Shown here: positions 1 through 9,011 of the stretch, one piece after another
Layout: each line of letters opens with the position of its first letter
Numbering within the stretch: position 1 is the stretch's first letter
Assembly (NCBI RefSeq): GCF_030852425.1
Contig: NZ_NSDM01000028.1
Location: 1 to 53,075, forward strand
Length of the DNA stretch: 53,075 bases
Source: Saccharothrix longispora
GTDB lineage: Bacteria > Actinomycetota > Actinomycetes > Mycobacteriales > Pseudonocardiaceae
Direction of reading: 5' to 3'
Program-made: the position numbers and the translations under genes
The notes under the pieces: generated by a model
Database searches by the model: none
Seen by the model: the letters and a program-made list of their open reading frames with translations, nothing else
What the model was told of the DNA's origin: nothing

Positions 1-312
1 TCACCAGCGCGTCTCGCCCGCGAAATACCGGGCCGCCTTGCGCAGGATGTCGCGCTCCTCCTCGAGCTCGCGAATCCGCTTGCGCGGCGCGGCGTTCTCG
101 TCCTCCGGTGAACCCGACGACGACGCGGCCGCGGGAGCGGCGGCGGTGTGGGTTCCGGTGCGTCGGCCGTCGTCGAGCCGGATCCAGTTGCGCAGCGTCT
201 CGTGGTTGACCCCGAGGTCGTCGGCCACCGACTTGATCGTCGCGCCGGGTCGGGACCGGTAGAGCGCGACCGCCTCGGCCCGGAACTCCGGCGGGTAGTG
301 CTTCATCACCAT
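1..312 (-). CDS. IS3-family transposase OrfA (element cut by window edge)
   Basis: A 103-residue protein that reads as the small DNA-binding subunit of an IS3-type transposase. The N-terminal half carries a helix-turn-helix (the segment around DDLGVNHETLRNWI, residues 31-44) expected to bind the element ends. The C-terminal part, RELEEERDILRKAARYF, is the leucine-zipper/coiled-coil stretch typical of OrfA, and the protein ends in the family-typical GETRW. In IS3 elements OrfB, the DDE catalytic subunit, follows in an overlapping frame and is made by -1 frameshifting; here it would lie left of base 1. The Ala/Ser-rich insert at residues 55-70 is unusual and may be a linker. The start ATG gives VMKHYPPEFR, a common IS3 beginning. 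A possible element end lies near 357-370 (tgtccggtgtccaa), but no partner repeat is in the window. Confidence 0.85.
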   Translation of the reverse strand: MVMKHYPPEFRAEAVALYRSRPGATIKSVADDLGVNHETLRNWIRLDDGRRTGTHTAAAPAAASSSGSPEDENAAPRKRIRELEEERDILRKAARYFAGETRW

Positions 313-520
313 CTGAACGGGACTCCTGTCCACCCGGATCGCCAGGACCCAAGTGTGTCCGGTGTCCAACATCCAGGGGCAAGTCCCACTCTTCTTTGCG
401 CGTGTCCTGTGTGTCTCCGTAACGTCGTGCCGGATGCGCGCGATGACACGGAGGAGTTGCGCAGCTCTCCCATTGTGATTGCCGGTTCCGCGTTGCGCGG
501 TGAACTGGAAGGAGATCGCT

Positions 521-1546
521 GTGCGCAAATCCAGTGCCAGATCCACCCTCGGAGCGGTGGTGAGCGTGGTTGTGGCGGCTTCGTGGTCGCTGGTGGGTGT
601 GCCCGCCGCACACGCCACGACGACCTGTGACGGGCTGCCCGCCACCATCGTGGGCTCCGCGAGCGGCGAGACCCTCACCGGTACGAACGGTGACGACGTG
701 ATCGTCGGCTTGGGCGGGGACGACACCATCGTCGGGTTGGCGGGCAACGACCGGGTCTGCGCCGGGGACGGTGACGACACCGTCTACGGCGAGTTCGTCG
801 TGGTACCCGACGTCCTCCCCGGCCTGCCCGCCCCCGGCCCGCTGGAGAACCTCTCCGACCGCGTGTTCGGCGAGGCCGGCGACGACGTGCTGGTCGGCAA
901 CTCCGGGACCGGTGTCATCAGCGTCTCGGCGGCCTACGTCGCCGACAACGACCACATCGACGGCGGACCGGGTTCGGACGTCATCTCCGGCGGGTTCCTC
1001 GACGTGACGATCACCGCCGTCTCCGGGGGGATCGTCGGTCTCAACGACACCCTCATCGGCGGCGACGACCCCGACACCATCTACGGCTACGGCAGGACCA
1101 TCACCGTGGGGACGGGCGCGGGTCTGGCCGGAGCGGTGTTGATCGGCAACCTCAACGACACCATCTCCGGAGGCGGTGGCGGCGACACCATCTACGGCGA
1201 CGCGCAGACCGCGACCCTGGGCGTCAGCGCGCCGGTGACCGCCGAGACCTCCAACGACACCATCACCGGCGGCGAGGGCAACGACACCATCTACGGCGAC
1301 TACGAGACCTTGAACTCCCTCTCGGGCGCGAAGGCGGTCACCAGCGGCCACCGCGACACCATCGACGCCGGACCGGGCGACGACGTGCTCTACGGCGACG
1401 CCAAGAACGGGAACGCGAACTTCATCAGCCTGGTCGTCGGCAACATCGACAGCGTCAACGGCGGGATCGGCACCGACACGGCCGACGCCGGCCCGAGCCT
1501 GGACACGTGCACCAACGTCGAGAACAAGGTCAACTGCGAGCTGTGA
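521..1546 (+). CDS. Secreted RTX (haemolysin-type calcium-binding repeat) protein
   Basis: A 341-residue exported protein. The GTG start is preceded by GGAAGGAG at 507-514. A basic N-terminus and hydrophobic core ending near AHA (about residue 32) form a Sec signal peptide. The mature part is built from scattered RTX nonapeptides (GGxGxDxUx): GLGGDDTIVG, GEAGDDVLVG, GGGGGDTIYGD, GGEGNDTIYGD. In the family these fold into a parallel beta-roll that binds Ca2+. No enzymatic domain is visible, so it may be a structural or surface protein. Gram-negative RTX proteins use type I secretion with a C-terminal signal; here the Sec signal implies general secretion. Two cysteines near the N-terminus (CDGLP, RVCAGDG) and two near the C-terminus (TCTN, NCEL) could form disulfides. 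It stands alone, facing away from the IS3 fragment. Confidence 0.85.
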   Translation: MRKSSARSTLGAVVSVVVAASWSLVGVPAAHATTTCDGLPATIVGSASGETLTGTNGDDVIVGLGGDDTIVGLAGNDRVCAGDGDDTVYGEFVVVPDVLPGLPAPGPLENLSDRVFGEAGDDVLVGNSGTGVISVSAAYVADNDHIDGGPGSDVISGGFLDVTITAVSGGIVGLNDTLIGGDDPDTIYGYGRTITVGTGAGLAGAVLIGNLNDTISGGGGGDTIYGDAQTATLGVSAPVTAETSNDTITGGEGNDTIYGDYETLNSLSGAKAVTSGHRDTIDAGPGDDVLYGDAKNGNANFISLVVGNIDSVNGGIGTDTADAGPSLDTCTNVENKVNCEL

Positions 1547-1557
1547 CCGCGGCGACG

Positions 1558-1591
1558 ACCGCGGCGGTGGGCACGTGCTCACCGCCGCGGT
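1558..1591 (+). terminator. GC-rich hairpin after the RTX gene
   Basis: A perfect 12-bp inverted repeat (accgcggcggtg / caccgccgcggt) whose 10-nt spacer is itself partly self-complementary. It begins 11 bases after the stop codon. There is no T-tract, as is usual for actinobacterial terminators. It is also symmetrical enough to stop transcription from the opposite side. Confidence 0.6.
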
Positions 1592-1933
1592 GAACGCCGG
1601 GTGAAGGTCGAGATCAGCTCGCGGAGCGCGAGCAGCCGGCAGCGGTAACCCTCGCGGGCGAAGCCGGGTGCAATCCGCGGCGGTTCGGGATGTGTGGAAG
1701 GCCGGATACGGTCTCCGTGATCAGTGCGGCCCGGCCAATCGGCACTATGACTGGTGTGTTGTGACTGATTCGTGCTCTGCGGCGCGATTTGTTCGCCGAG
1801 TGCCGCTCGAGGTCGTTGTCAACGACCGGGAACGCAAGCCTATCGGGTGAGGACTCTCCCGTGGTTCGACGCGATGATGTTGCCGCGGTGGTGGTCGCGG
1901 GATGGGCGTATCTTTGCAGTCGCTGCAAACGTT
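1592..1933. other. Intergenic stretch, no gene recognised
   Basis: This stretch lies between the RTX terminator and the 3' end of the broken desaturase. Short open frames exist on both strands but none has recognisable content or a convincing ribosome-binding site. The stretch around 1645-1710 loosely resembles a cobalamin-riboswitch core but lacks the full set of boxes (see rejected items). Confidence 0.4.
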
Positions 1934-3533
1934 TCAGTGATGGGCCACAGGGTTCTCCGGTTGGCGGGTGCGTCGTGGAGCTGGGCGGGTGAGGTTGCGC
2001 CAGATGCTTGCCGGGAGCGTCGGGGCGGGGTCACGGGGTGGGATCCAGGATGGGGGCGGGGTTCGGCCGAGGTCGTCGAGGATGTGTTCGGCGCATTCGA
2101 TGGCGCTGTCGGCGGCGAGTTCGGTGCCCACGCCTCTGCCGCCCGCGCCGCAGCCGGCCAGGTAGAGGCCGTCGACGGGGGTGGTGACGGGTGGGCGGTG
2201 TTTGCCGACCTGTCGTGGGGTTTGGCCGGTAGAGATGGCTGGGCCGTACTGCTTGCCGATCCAGTGTTCCATCCATCTGGTGGTGGTGCGGTCGACGAAG
2301 AGGATGTGGTCGTCGATGCCGGGCACGATCCGTCGTACGGCTTTCATCAGTGCGTCGTTCCCATGCGCGCGGTGACGCGGACAGTTCGACATCCGTTGTG
2401 GGGGCGGGAATGCACACGGTCAACAGTTGATGCCCAGGGGTGCGAGCGAGGCGTCGAAGTTGGTCGGAACGGTGCAGTGGAGCGGGATGACGTCTGGTAT
2501 GTCCCCCCTTGTGAGGGAGCCCATCATCGAGGTGGGCATCGTGGCGTCGGCGCGTAGCGGGTCGATGGAGTCGCTGACGGCGCCGACGAGACAGCCGGCG
2601 TCGACGAGCTTCCTGCTCAGTCCGATTTTCGCCTGGATGGCGATCATGGAACCGGTGATGCCCTTGGCGTGGTCGACGAAGGCAGGTGGCAGCGTGGCGG
2701 GATCGCACAGTTGTAGCGCGGTGGTGCGCACGCTGGAGGTGGAGACCACGATGTCGGCGTCCAGTCGGGTGCCGTCGAGCAGTTCGACACCGTGGACGCG
2801 TCCGTCGTGGATGAGGATTCGTTTGACCCCTGTGCCGGTGCGGACGTCGGCGCCCAGTTCCTCGGCGATGCGGCAGTAGGTGGTCGGTACCGCTTTCGAG
2901 CCGCCTTGGGCGTAGGACAGGCTGTTGTCCAGCAGTCCCCGCCGAAAGCAGTGCAGGGCTTCTCCTGCGGAGACGTCGCGAGGCGACAGGACGAAGCCGA
3001 GTCCTGCGAGGAAGTAGAACGCGTTGGCGATCGTGGGGTCGTTGGTGTGGCGCCTGACGAAGTCCTCCAGATCGCGGTACGGCCAGGCGTCGGTGAACCT
3101 GTCGTCAGCGGTGACGGCGCGCGTCAGGAGCCGCATCGCGTGGCGACGGCCCGAGGGGACAGTCGGCATTCCCGGATGGCCCGGAGTGCGAAGGGCGGCA
3201 TGCGCCATGCCGAAGCCGGAACGGTGAGCGATCGGTGGCCGGGGCGTGGTCCGGCCCACCGGAGTTCGAAGACGTCGGGTGGCGTCGGAACTCGATGGCG
3301 GCAGGGCGTTTCACCCGCTTCAGGACCTGCCCGAGCGGGCCGCGTTCCCCGCGGGGAAAGAGATGCGTGCCGAAGTCGATCTGGAAGCCGTGTTTTTCAT
3401 AGCTGGCACAGGAACCGCCGAGGTAGCGGTTCTTCTCCAGCAGGGTCACTCGGAGCCCGGCGTGCGCCAGCAACGCGGCCGATGCAGAACCGCCGATGCC
3501 CGCTCCGACCACAATCACATGGGGCTTGGTCAC
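1934..3533 (-). pseudogene. Broken FAD-dependent phytoene-desaturase-like oxidoreductase
   Basis: Remains of a CrtI/CrtN-family amine-oxidase-type desaturase of about 530 residues, the class that desaturates carotenoid-like polyenes. The N-terminus (possible GTG at 3533) has the FAD dinucleotide fold VIVVGAGIGGSASAALL, then LLEKNRYLGGSCASY. The middle (RLLTRAVTADDRF to TNFDASLAP) is intact at about 3150-2440. The C-terminus carries the family FAD-contact segment GLYLAGCGAGGRGVGTELAA near 2150. These pieces lie in different frames: shifts are needed near 3290-3300, near 3150, near 2440 and near 2370, with stops at each junction. Several independent lesions make a real pseudogene more likely than a sequencing error, although the high GC leaves some room for doubt. 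It follows the isoprenoid-synthase fusion on the same strand and was probably the last enzyme of that cassette. Confidence 0.8.
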
Positions 3534-3994
3534 CGCGAGACGGTAACGCACAAGGGGTGCTACATGGGCGAAGAAGCCGCCGCCGCGCACGTCGGTGCCG
3601 GAGCCTGCCTACGGACGGATCGACGCGATGCCGCAGGAGGATCTGAGCGTGCCACGCAAGCAGATGCACACCACGATCCGGATCCACCACCGGCTGGCGT
3701 GCAGGGATTCTGCGACGGTTGTCGTGTGTTGCTGCTTGGTCGACGACGCCACCAGGACAAGGTGCTCATCGCCGATGAATGCCGTCCGGGATGTCCTGTC
3801 GATCGCCGACTCGACTGGGATCTCGACTACCTCGGACTGGTGTTGAGGACGTCATCACTGGTGTCCGACGAGCGCTTGCCCACGGGATGCCGCTGCCGCG
3901 GCAGTGCGTCACCGCGGCGCAGGCGGCGTTGGTACGGCGACTGGCCGGATGTCGGGGAACTCGGCTGGCGTGGTCATGGCTGAGCTGGGAGGCG
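3534..3994. other. Gap between terpenoid fusion gene and desaturase remnant
   Basis: No recognisable protein in any frame and no clear hairpin behind the upstream gene. It may contain eroded 5' sequence of the desaturase or a lost gene. For an operon that is otherwise packed with 4-bp overlaps and a 15-bp gap, this 461-base stretch is anomalously long, which fits decay of the distal part of the cassette. Confidence 0.4.
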
Positions 3995-5866
3995 TCAGTG
4001 GCGGGAGTCGGGTTGGGTGTGAGGGGACGGCCGTTGGTGTTCGGAGGAAGTGAGGGCGGCGCCATGGCGGCGTTGGCGTCGGCCGTACTCGGTGATGGCC
4101 TGCCACAGGTCGCGTCGGTCGACGTCGGGCCAGTGGTCGGGGGTGAAGTAGAGCTCGGCGTAGGCGGTGTGCCAGGGCAGGAAGTTGGAGGTGCGCTGTT
4201 CGTCGCCGGTGCGCCACAGCAGGTCGACGTCGGGCATGTCGGGGTGGGGCAGGTGGCGGGCGAAGTCGTCCGGGCCGATGAGGCGGGGGTCGACGTCGCC
4301 GACCCGGGCTGCTTGGGCGAGTGCGGCGGCGGTGCGGGTGATCTCGTCGCGGCCGCCGTAGTCGAGGCAGATGGTCAGTGTCAGTCCGGTGCGGTCGCGG
4401 GTGCGGTGCTCTTCGCGCTCGAGGGCGTGGACGAGGTCCTCGGGCAGTCTGTCCGGGCGGCCGGACCAGCGCTGGCGCACGTTCAGATCACGCAGGGGGC
4501 CGTGGTCGAGTTCGTGTTGGACCGTTTGGAAGATCGTGGTGACTTCGTCTGTGTCGCGTTTCCAGTTCTCGGTGGAGAACGTGTAGAGGGTCAGGTGCCG
4601 CAGGCCGATCTCCAGGGCGCCGTAGACCATCTCGTGCGCGGCGGCGGTGCCGACACGGTGGCCTTCTTGGCGGCCCAGGCCGCGCTGTTGGGCCCAGCGG
4701 CCGTTGCCGTCCATGATGATCGCCACGTGCTCGGGCATCTTGTCGGCGGCGATGTGCGGGGGTCGGGCACCGTCGCGGTGCGGTGGCGGGGGCCGCAGCC
4801 CGGCGTCCTCGGCCGCCGGGCCAGGACCGCTCGTCTTCACCACCACCGCCGCGGCAGGCCGGACCGCGGGCACGGTCAGCGGCGTCAGGCTCCAAGCCAC
4901 GGCGGAGCGGAGGCGGGCGGGGAGCAGCACACGGGCGCGGGCCGCGACGGACGGGCGCGGCGGGCGTGCGAGCAGGGTGGGGCCGGCCGCGTCGACGGCG
5001 TCGAGTTGCAGGCGCATCAGCCCGGCCGCCGTGTCGAGCACGATGGCGGCGCCGGGGTGCATCCCCCTGGTCATGGCGGGCCTGGTCAGCCATCGGCGGC
5101 CCAGAACGGTCATCTCAGCGATCAGGGCCGCCACGGCCGGACTCCAGCGGCGTCGGATCAGGTCCTCCTCCGCGCCGGGGAAGGGCTCCATGGCTTCCCG
5201 TGGCAGGAGCAGGTGGCCTTGGGCGAGGTCGGTGCTCAGGTCGGTGAGGGTGTCGGTGAGTTGGGCGCCGTCGACGAAGTGCCGGTAGTCGGCCTGCCGG
5301 TCCAACCGCAGCGTCATCGGCGCGCCGGCCTGGTCGAACAGGTGCCGCACCTGCTCGACCCAGGGCGCCACTTCCCGGCTGCACCAGGCCCGCCACTGGG
5401 CCCAGTCGGCGAAGCGCAGACCGCGGGCGTCCTCCCGCGTCGTGGCCATCGCGCCCCGCAGGTCGGACAGGTCCAGACGCCACCGCGCCGCCGTGTCCAC
5501 CAGGGCGTGCCGGATCGGATCGGTGCTCGCGCCCACCGCCAGGTCGTGCTCCAGAGCCTTGGTCCACGACTCGACGTCGGCCGCGCGCCGGGCCGGTTCC
5601 ACCCCTGGTCGGTCCGCCAGGTCGTCCAGGGCGCTGGCGGCCGCCCACAGCGCCCAGCACGCCGGGCGCAACACGGCCGGCATGAGCTGGACGAGGGCGT
5701 GGATGGCGGGGTCGTGCGCTCGTGTGGTGCGGCGGCACAGCGCGTACGCCGCCCGTAAGAGCGGATCCTCGCCCACCACTGCACGGCCGGTGGCCCGGCC
5801 CCGCCGCGCGGGCCTGACGTCGTCGAAGGGTGCCGGGGTGGGCTGGGCGTGGGGGTGTGTGCGCAT
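3995..5866 (-). CDS. Fusion: squalene/phytoene-synthase domain + cis-prenyltransferase (UppS-like) domain
   Basis: A 623-residue protein with two isoprenoid enzymes in one chain. Residues ~30-300 match the head-to-head trans-prenyl synthase fold of squalene/phytoene synthases: first Asp motif DDLAD (81-85) and second motif DLSTD (209-213) within QLTDTLTDLSTDLAQGHLLLP. A Pro/Ala-rich linker (~330-375) joins a complete undecaprenyl-diphosphate-synthase-like domain: HVAIIMDGNGRW (380-391, catalytic D386), GHRVG, YTFSTENWKR and the C-terminal diphosphate-binding run with R552, R558 and S560 (RTSNFLPW). Families of ~300 and ~250 residues explain the length. Both active sites look intact. The start lies 15 bp after the ABC permease stop, so it is probably cotranscribed. 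I infer production of an unusual polyprenyl compound in which a cis-prenyl chain and a head-to-head or rearranging step are coupled. The product is unknown. Confidence 0.85.
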   Translation of the reverse strand: MRTHPHAQPTPAPFDDVRPARRGRATGRAVVGEDPLLRAAYALCRRTTRAHDPAIHALVQLMPAVLRPACWALWAAASALDDLADRPGVEPARRAADVESWTKALEHDLAVGASTDPIRHALVDTAARWRLDLSDLRGAMATTREDARGLRFADWAQWRAWCSREVAPWVEQVRHLFDQAGAPMTLRLDRQADYRHFVDGAQLTDTLTDLSTDLAQGHLLLPREAMEPFPGAEEDLIRRRWSPAVAALIAEMTVLGRRWLTRPAMTRGMHPGAAIVLDTAAGLMRLQLDAVDAAGPTLLARPPRPSVAARARVLLPARLRSAVAWSLTPLTVPAVRPAAAVVVKTSGPGPAAEDAGLRPPPPHRDGARPPHIAADKMPEHVAIIMDGNGRWAQQRGLGRQEGHRVGTAAAHEMVYGALEIGLRHLTLYTFSTENWKRDTDEVTTIFQTVQHELDHGPLRDLNVRQRWSGRPDRLPEDLVHALEREEHRTRDRTGLTLTICLDYGGRDEITRTAAALAQAARVGDVDPRLIGPDDFARHLPHPDMPDVDLLWRTGDEQRTSNFLPWHTAYAELYFTPDHWPDVDRRDLWQAITEYGRRQRRHGAALTSSEHQRPSPHTQPDSRH

Positions 5867-5881
5867 CGGGGGACCGGGACC

Positions 5882-6754
5882 TCAGGGTGTTGTCGTGTCG
5901 GATGCCGGCCCCAACGACGAGGGCGCGGCGGTTCGACGTGGCGGGGTGAGGAAGGAGTCGCTTCCCGGCTCGGGGGCGAGGGTCTGCGCGGTGGCGGGCA
6001 GTGTGCTGCGGGTGCTGCGGCGGAAACCCATCAGGGCGATCAGGGCCGCCACCGCGAACCAGGTGAGCTGGATGGCCAGGTGGCCCGGGACCGGGTTGGT
6101 GGAGAACCCCGCCGCCGTGCCGGCCTGCATGGCGCCGTAGGAGGGCAGGAAGCGCACGATCGGGTTGTCGGCCCCGGAGCTCACGATCGGGTTCTGCAGG
6201 GCGAGGTCGATGATGCTGGTCATCACGATGGCGAACATCCCCTCGACCTCCCGGCGCAGTACCGAGCCGAAGCCGACCCCGAGAGCGCCGTAGGTGAGCC
6301 CGGCGCAGAACAGCGCGGCGGCGAGCAGCAGCGGCTGCCGGGGTGTCCACGCCAGGCAGGTGACCGCGGTGGCGTAGGCGGCGACCGCCGCCGAGACCAG
6401 GGCCAGCGCGGTGACCTTGGCCAGCACGAGGTGGGTGCGGGGGTAGCCGGCCATCGCCAGTCGGCGGTCGAAGCGGCTGCCGGAGAACGTGGCGGCGAAC
6501 ATCATGAAACCGGTGATGAGGGTGACGGCGTTGAGCGCCCCGCTGATCTCGGTCAACTCGTTCCCAGGCGGCGCCAGCGTCTCCCCGGTAACGCGCAGCC
6601 GCAGGGGCGCCGGGGTGTCGGGCATCGCCAGGTAGGCCAGGGTCGTCCACAGGGGGATGAACAGGACCACGAGGAGCGTGGCGAACCGGTTGCGGCCATG
6701 CTCGACCAGCGCGAACCGGGTGGCCGTGGCGAACCAGGATAAATGGGCCCTCAC
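5882..6754 (-). CDS. ABC-2-type transporter permease
   Basis: A 290-residue membrane protein with about six hydrophobic segments (for example LLVVLFIPLWTTLAYLAMP, LVLAKVTALALVSAAVAAY, LLLAAALFCAGLTYGALGVG, LTWFAVAALIALMGF), the usual layout of ABC-2 permeases. The GTG start at 6754 overlaps the TGA of the ATPase gene by four bases (GTGA), giving translational coupling. The C-terminal ~40 residues are polar and Pro/Ser/Thr-rich. With the adjacent ATPase it should form a homodimeric exporter. Its position in front of the isoprenoid-synthase fusion suggests export or flipping of the lipid product, an inference from context only. Confidence 0.85.
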   Translation of the reverse strand: MRAHLSWFATATRFALVEHGRNRFATLLVVLFIPLWTTLAYLAMPDTPAPLRLRVTGETLAPPGNELTEISGALNAVTLITGFMMFAATFSGSRFDRRLAMAGYPRTHLVLAKVTALALVSAAVAAYATAVTCLAWTPRQPLLLAAALFCAGLTYGALGVGFGSVLRREVEGMFAIVMTSIIDLALQNPIVSSGADNPIVRFLPSYGAMQAGTAAGFSTNPVPGHLAIQLTWFAVAALIALMGFRRSTRSTLPATAQTLAPEPGSDSFLTPPRRTAAPSSLGPASDTTTP

Positions 6755-7356
6755 GCCGACGCCGCCTCGTCGCGACGGAGCACACCGTCGTCCAGGCGCC
6801 ACAACTCGTCCAACCGCTCGGTGTCGTAGGCCAGGTGGGAGACCACCAGCACCGAACGCCCCGCATCGCGCAACCGCGCGGCCAGGTCCCAGAACCGCTG
6901 GTAGGTGTCCCAGTCGAACCCCTGGTACGGCTCGTCCAGCAACAGCACCCGCGGATCGTGCATCAGTGCCAGCGTCACGTTCAACTTCTGCCGCGTCCCA
7001 CCACTGAGCACCCCGACCCGCTCGTCGACGTACCCGGCGAAGTCCAACACGTCCATGATCTCTTCGGCGTACCGCAGATCGGGCAGGCGATAAGCCTTCC
7101 GGAAGAACTCCAGGTGCTGCCGCACGGTCAGCGCGTCGTTGAGGACCACGTGCTGCGGGCAGTACCCGAACGCGCCAGTGTGGTGGACCGTGCCGCGCGT
7201 GGGCCGCAGCTCACCGGACAGGATCTTCAGCAAAGTCGACTTGCCCGCACCGTTCTCCCCGACCACCCCGCACAACGCGCCCGGACGAAGCCGCAGGTCC
7301 ACGCCCCGTAGGACGGCACGCCGGCGGTAGGCATGACGCACACCTCTGACCTCCAT
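6751..7356 (-). CDS. ABC transporter ATP-binding protein
   Basis: A 201-residue nucleotide-binding subunit: Walker A GENGAGKST, Q-loop YCPQH, signature LSGGTRQK, Walker B VLLLDEP and switch histidine in VVSH. It is somewhat shorter than the typical 230-300 residues but all ATPase motifs are present. I chose the ATG at 7356 because GGGGGA lies at 7363-7368; an ATG six codons upstream has no such site. It is the first gene of the minus-strand operon with the permease and the terpenoid fusion enzyme. Confidence 0.9.
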   Translation of the reverse strand: MEVRGVRHAYRRRAVLRGVDLRLRPGALCGVVGENGAGKSTLLKILSGELRPTRGTVHHTGAFGYCPQHVVLNDALTVRQHLEFFRKAYRLPDLRYAEEIMDVLDFAGYVDERVGVLSGGTRQKLNVTLALMHDPRVLLLDEPYQGFDWDTYQRFWDLAARLRDAGRSVLVVSHLAYDTERLDELWRLDDGVLRRDEAASA

Positions 7357-7887
7357 GCTTGTTCCCCCGTGCACCCGGATCTACCGTGACCGGATCGCCC
7401 AACGATCATGGCGCGGGAAGGGTACGGATCTTCACCCTAACGGGTCACTTTCAGCGGGTGGTTGGTCTCGCAAGTCGTTGATCGCGCAATGGGGGACAGG
7501 CTCGAGCGTCGGTGCGAGGCCTGATGAAAGGTGAGCATCCAAGGGCGAAGACGACACCCGGCGTGACGCGTACAGACGACGCAATGCCCCAGACCCGCCC
7601 GACGGAATAATCGACCGCCTCTCTGTGACAAGCACAAAATGGCTGGTAAGGCACGGGCGACTCGCGCAACGACACCCGCTCCAAGAGCGTGGTGGCCGAA
7701 CGACCGACACATCCGGTGGAGCATGGACTGACACCCTGCCCTGCCCCGACGCCTTGGGAATCGGCGGGCAGGATCCGGTGGACCGGAACGGTGCAACCCG
7801 ACCGCGCCGCCCTATTCCGAGCCCGCAGCGTCCGCACGGCACGCACGGAGACGTGGGACGGAACTCCCCAGGTTCCGATACCTGGGT
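7357..7887. other. Upstream region of the ABC/terpenoid operon; no gene recognised
   Basis: This stretch separates the ATPase start from the left end of the transposon. The 100 bases next to 7356 should hold the operon promoter but I see no convincing -35/-10 pair. Open frames on both strands here have no recognisable content, and composition is less strictly GC3-biased than in the genes around it, as expected for non-coding DNA. Confidence 0.4.
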
Positions 7888-7923
7888 CCTGTGCCGCTCG
7901 AAAAGTCATCGCTGCTGGTCAAG
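7888..7923. repeat. Left terminal inverted repeat of the insertion sequence
   Basis: Pairs with 8861-8896 in inverted orientation with about four mismatches over 36 positions; begins cctgtgccgctcg. It overlaps the transposase stop codon. Confidence 0.75.
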
Positions 7924-8828
7924 CGGCATGTCTGTACTCGTTGATGAGGTCGCCGAGGATGCGGGTGCGGTGCAGTCTGTGGGGGGCGAGGTCATGTACT
8001 GCGGCGGAGTGTTGCTGGGCGTCGGGTGGTAGTTGGTGGCGGCCCTGGTGGGGTCGGTGTCGGTTGTAGTGGTTTTCGTAGGTCTTGAGGACCTGGCGTG
8101 CGTGGGCTTCTCCCAGGATCAGGGTGTGGTCGAGGAGTTCGCGTCGGAGGGGGCCGATGGCCCGTTCAGGGTGGGTGTTCATCCGCGGTGCCTGTGGTGC
8201 GCTCTTGATGATGCGTAGGTCGTCGGCGTGGAAGACGATGTCGAACGCGTGGTTGTACTTGCCGTCGCGGTCACGGAGCAGAGGCGCAGGGGCGCCATCC
8301 GGTGTCCGGGGTCGGCGGTGAGGAACTCGCGCCATGTCGGGCCGCGGCGCGTGGTACCGGGTCGATGCCCGCATCGTGCAGGATCTGCCAGACCGTCGAG
8401 TGGGCGATGTGATGGCCGAGTCGGGCCAATTCACCCTGGATGCGCTGATGACCCCACCGGGGGTTCTCCCCGGCGAGTCGCAGCACGAGTGACTTGATCG
8501 CCGCTCGTGTCGGTGGGCGGCCGGTACGTCGGCGCGCGGAGTGGTCCCACTTACGGGTTACGGATCTGCGATGCCAGGCGAGCAGGGTGCCCGGCGTGAC
8601 CGGGAAGATTTCCGGCCAACGTCGACGATCTACCAACCCGGACAGGGCGGCGAACCAGAACCGGTCCGCGGGCTCGTAGCGGACCGGACCCGTGGGTTGC
8701 CGCTGAAGGACCGCGTTCTCGTGGCGCAGCACGAGTAGTGCGGCGTCCTTGGCCGCCTCGCTGCGCAGCACCGTCGACGGCACGGACAGCGGTCGACGGG
8801 TCACCTTGCACAGCAGGGACACGATCAC
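7919..8828 (-). pseudogene. Transposase with integrase catalytic core, frameshifted and internally deleted
   Basis: The N-terminal part (GTG near 8828) is intact for about 160 residues: LLVLRHENAVLQRQ, RYEPADRFWFAALSGL, VTPGTLLAWHRR and the HTH region RWGHQRIQGELARLG. The C-terminal part, from LLRDRDGKYNHAFD to HYNRHRPHQGRHQLPPDA, continues in another frame. The central stretch that normally carries the first catalytic aspartates (roughly 60-70 residues between the HTH region and the LRDRDGKY motif) is missing, and the frame changes at the joint near 8310. This is therefore a dead transposase. It resembles the actinobacterial integrase-core transposases related to IS3/IS481 OrfB. Confidence 0.85.
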
Positions 8829-8860
8829 CCGGACATGCTCTCAAGACGGTGAAGCCCTGG

Positions 8861-8896
8861 CTCTACCAGCGGCGATGACTTTCCGAGCGGCACAGG
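8861..8896. repeat. Right terminal inverted repeat of the insertion sequence
   Basis: Inverted partner of 7888-7923. It lies upstream of the transposase start on the minus strand, so it likely also contained the transposase promoter. Confidence 0.75.
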
Positions 8897-9011
8897 TGAT
8901 GCGAAACCGGTTCCACGCTGCCGCAAGCCGGGGGCGTCGCCTGGGAGGTTCCGCAGGTGGCCGGGTACCCGCGGGAATTCGAACGGCTCGGAGCGGACAG
9001 CCTCCGGGGGA

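Larger units (their letters stand above)
7888..8896 (-). mobile_element. Internally deleted integrase-core (DDE) insertion sequence
   Basis: A ~1.0-kb element bounded by imperfect inverted repeats of about 36 bp and filled by one damaged transposase frame. The outermost bases of both ends read cctgtgccgctcg inward. I see no matching direct duplication in the flanks (left ctgggt, right tgatgc). Shortness relative to the transposase family, plus loss of the central catalytic part, indicates a non-autonomous remnant that could still be mobilised in trans. Confidence 0.75.

Noticed and set aside
1645..1710. Cobalamin-riboswitch-like stretch
   Set aside because: Only scattered similarity; the conserved CCACTG and AGCCxGGAGACC boxes are absent and no plus-strand gene follows.
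7882..8902. Target-site duplication flanking the insertion sequence
   Set aside because: Flanking bases do not match (ctgggt versus tgatgc), so none is claimed.
8955..8990. tRNA-like T-arm (minus strand GTTCGAATTCC)
   Set aside because: No anticodon arm, acceptor stem or T-stem pairing around it.
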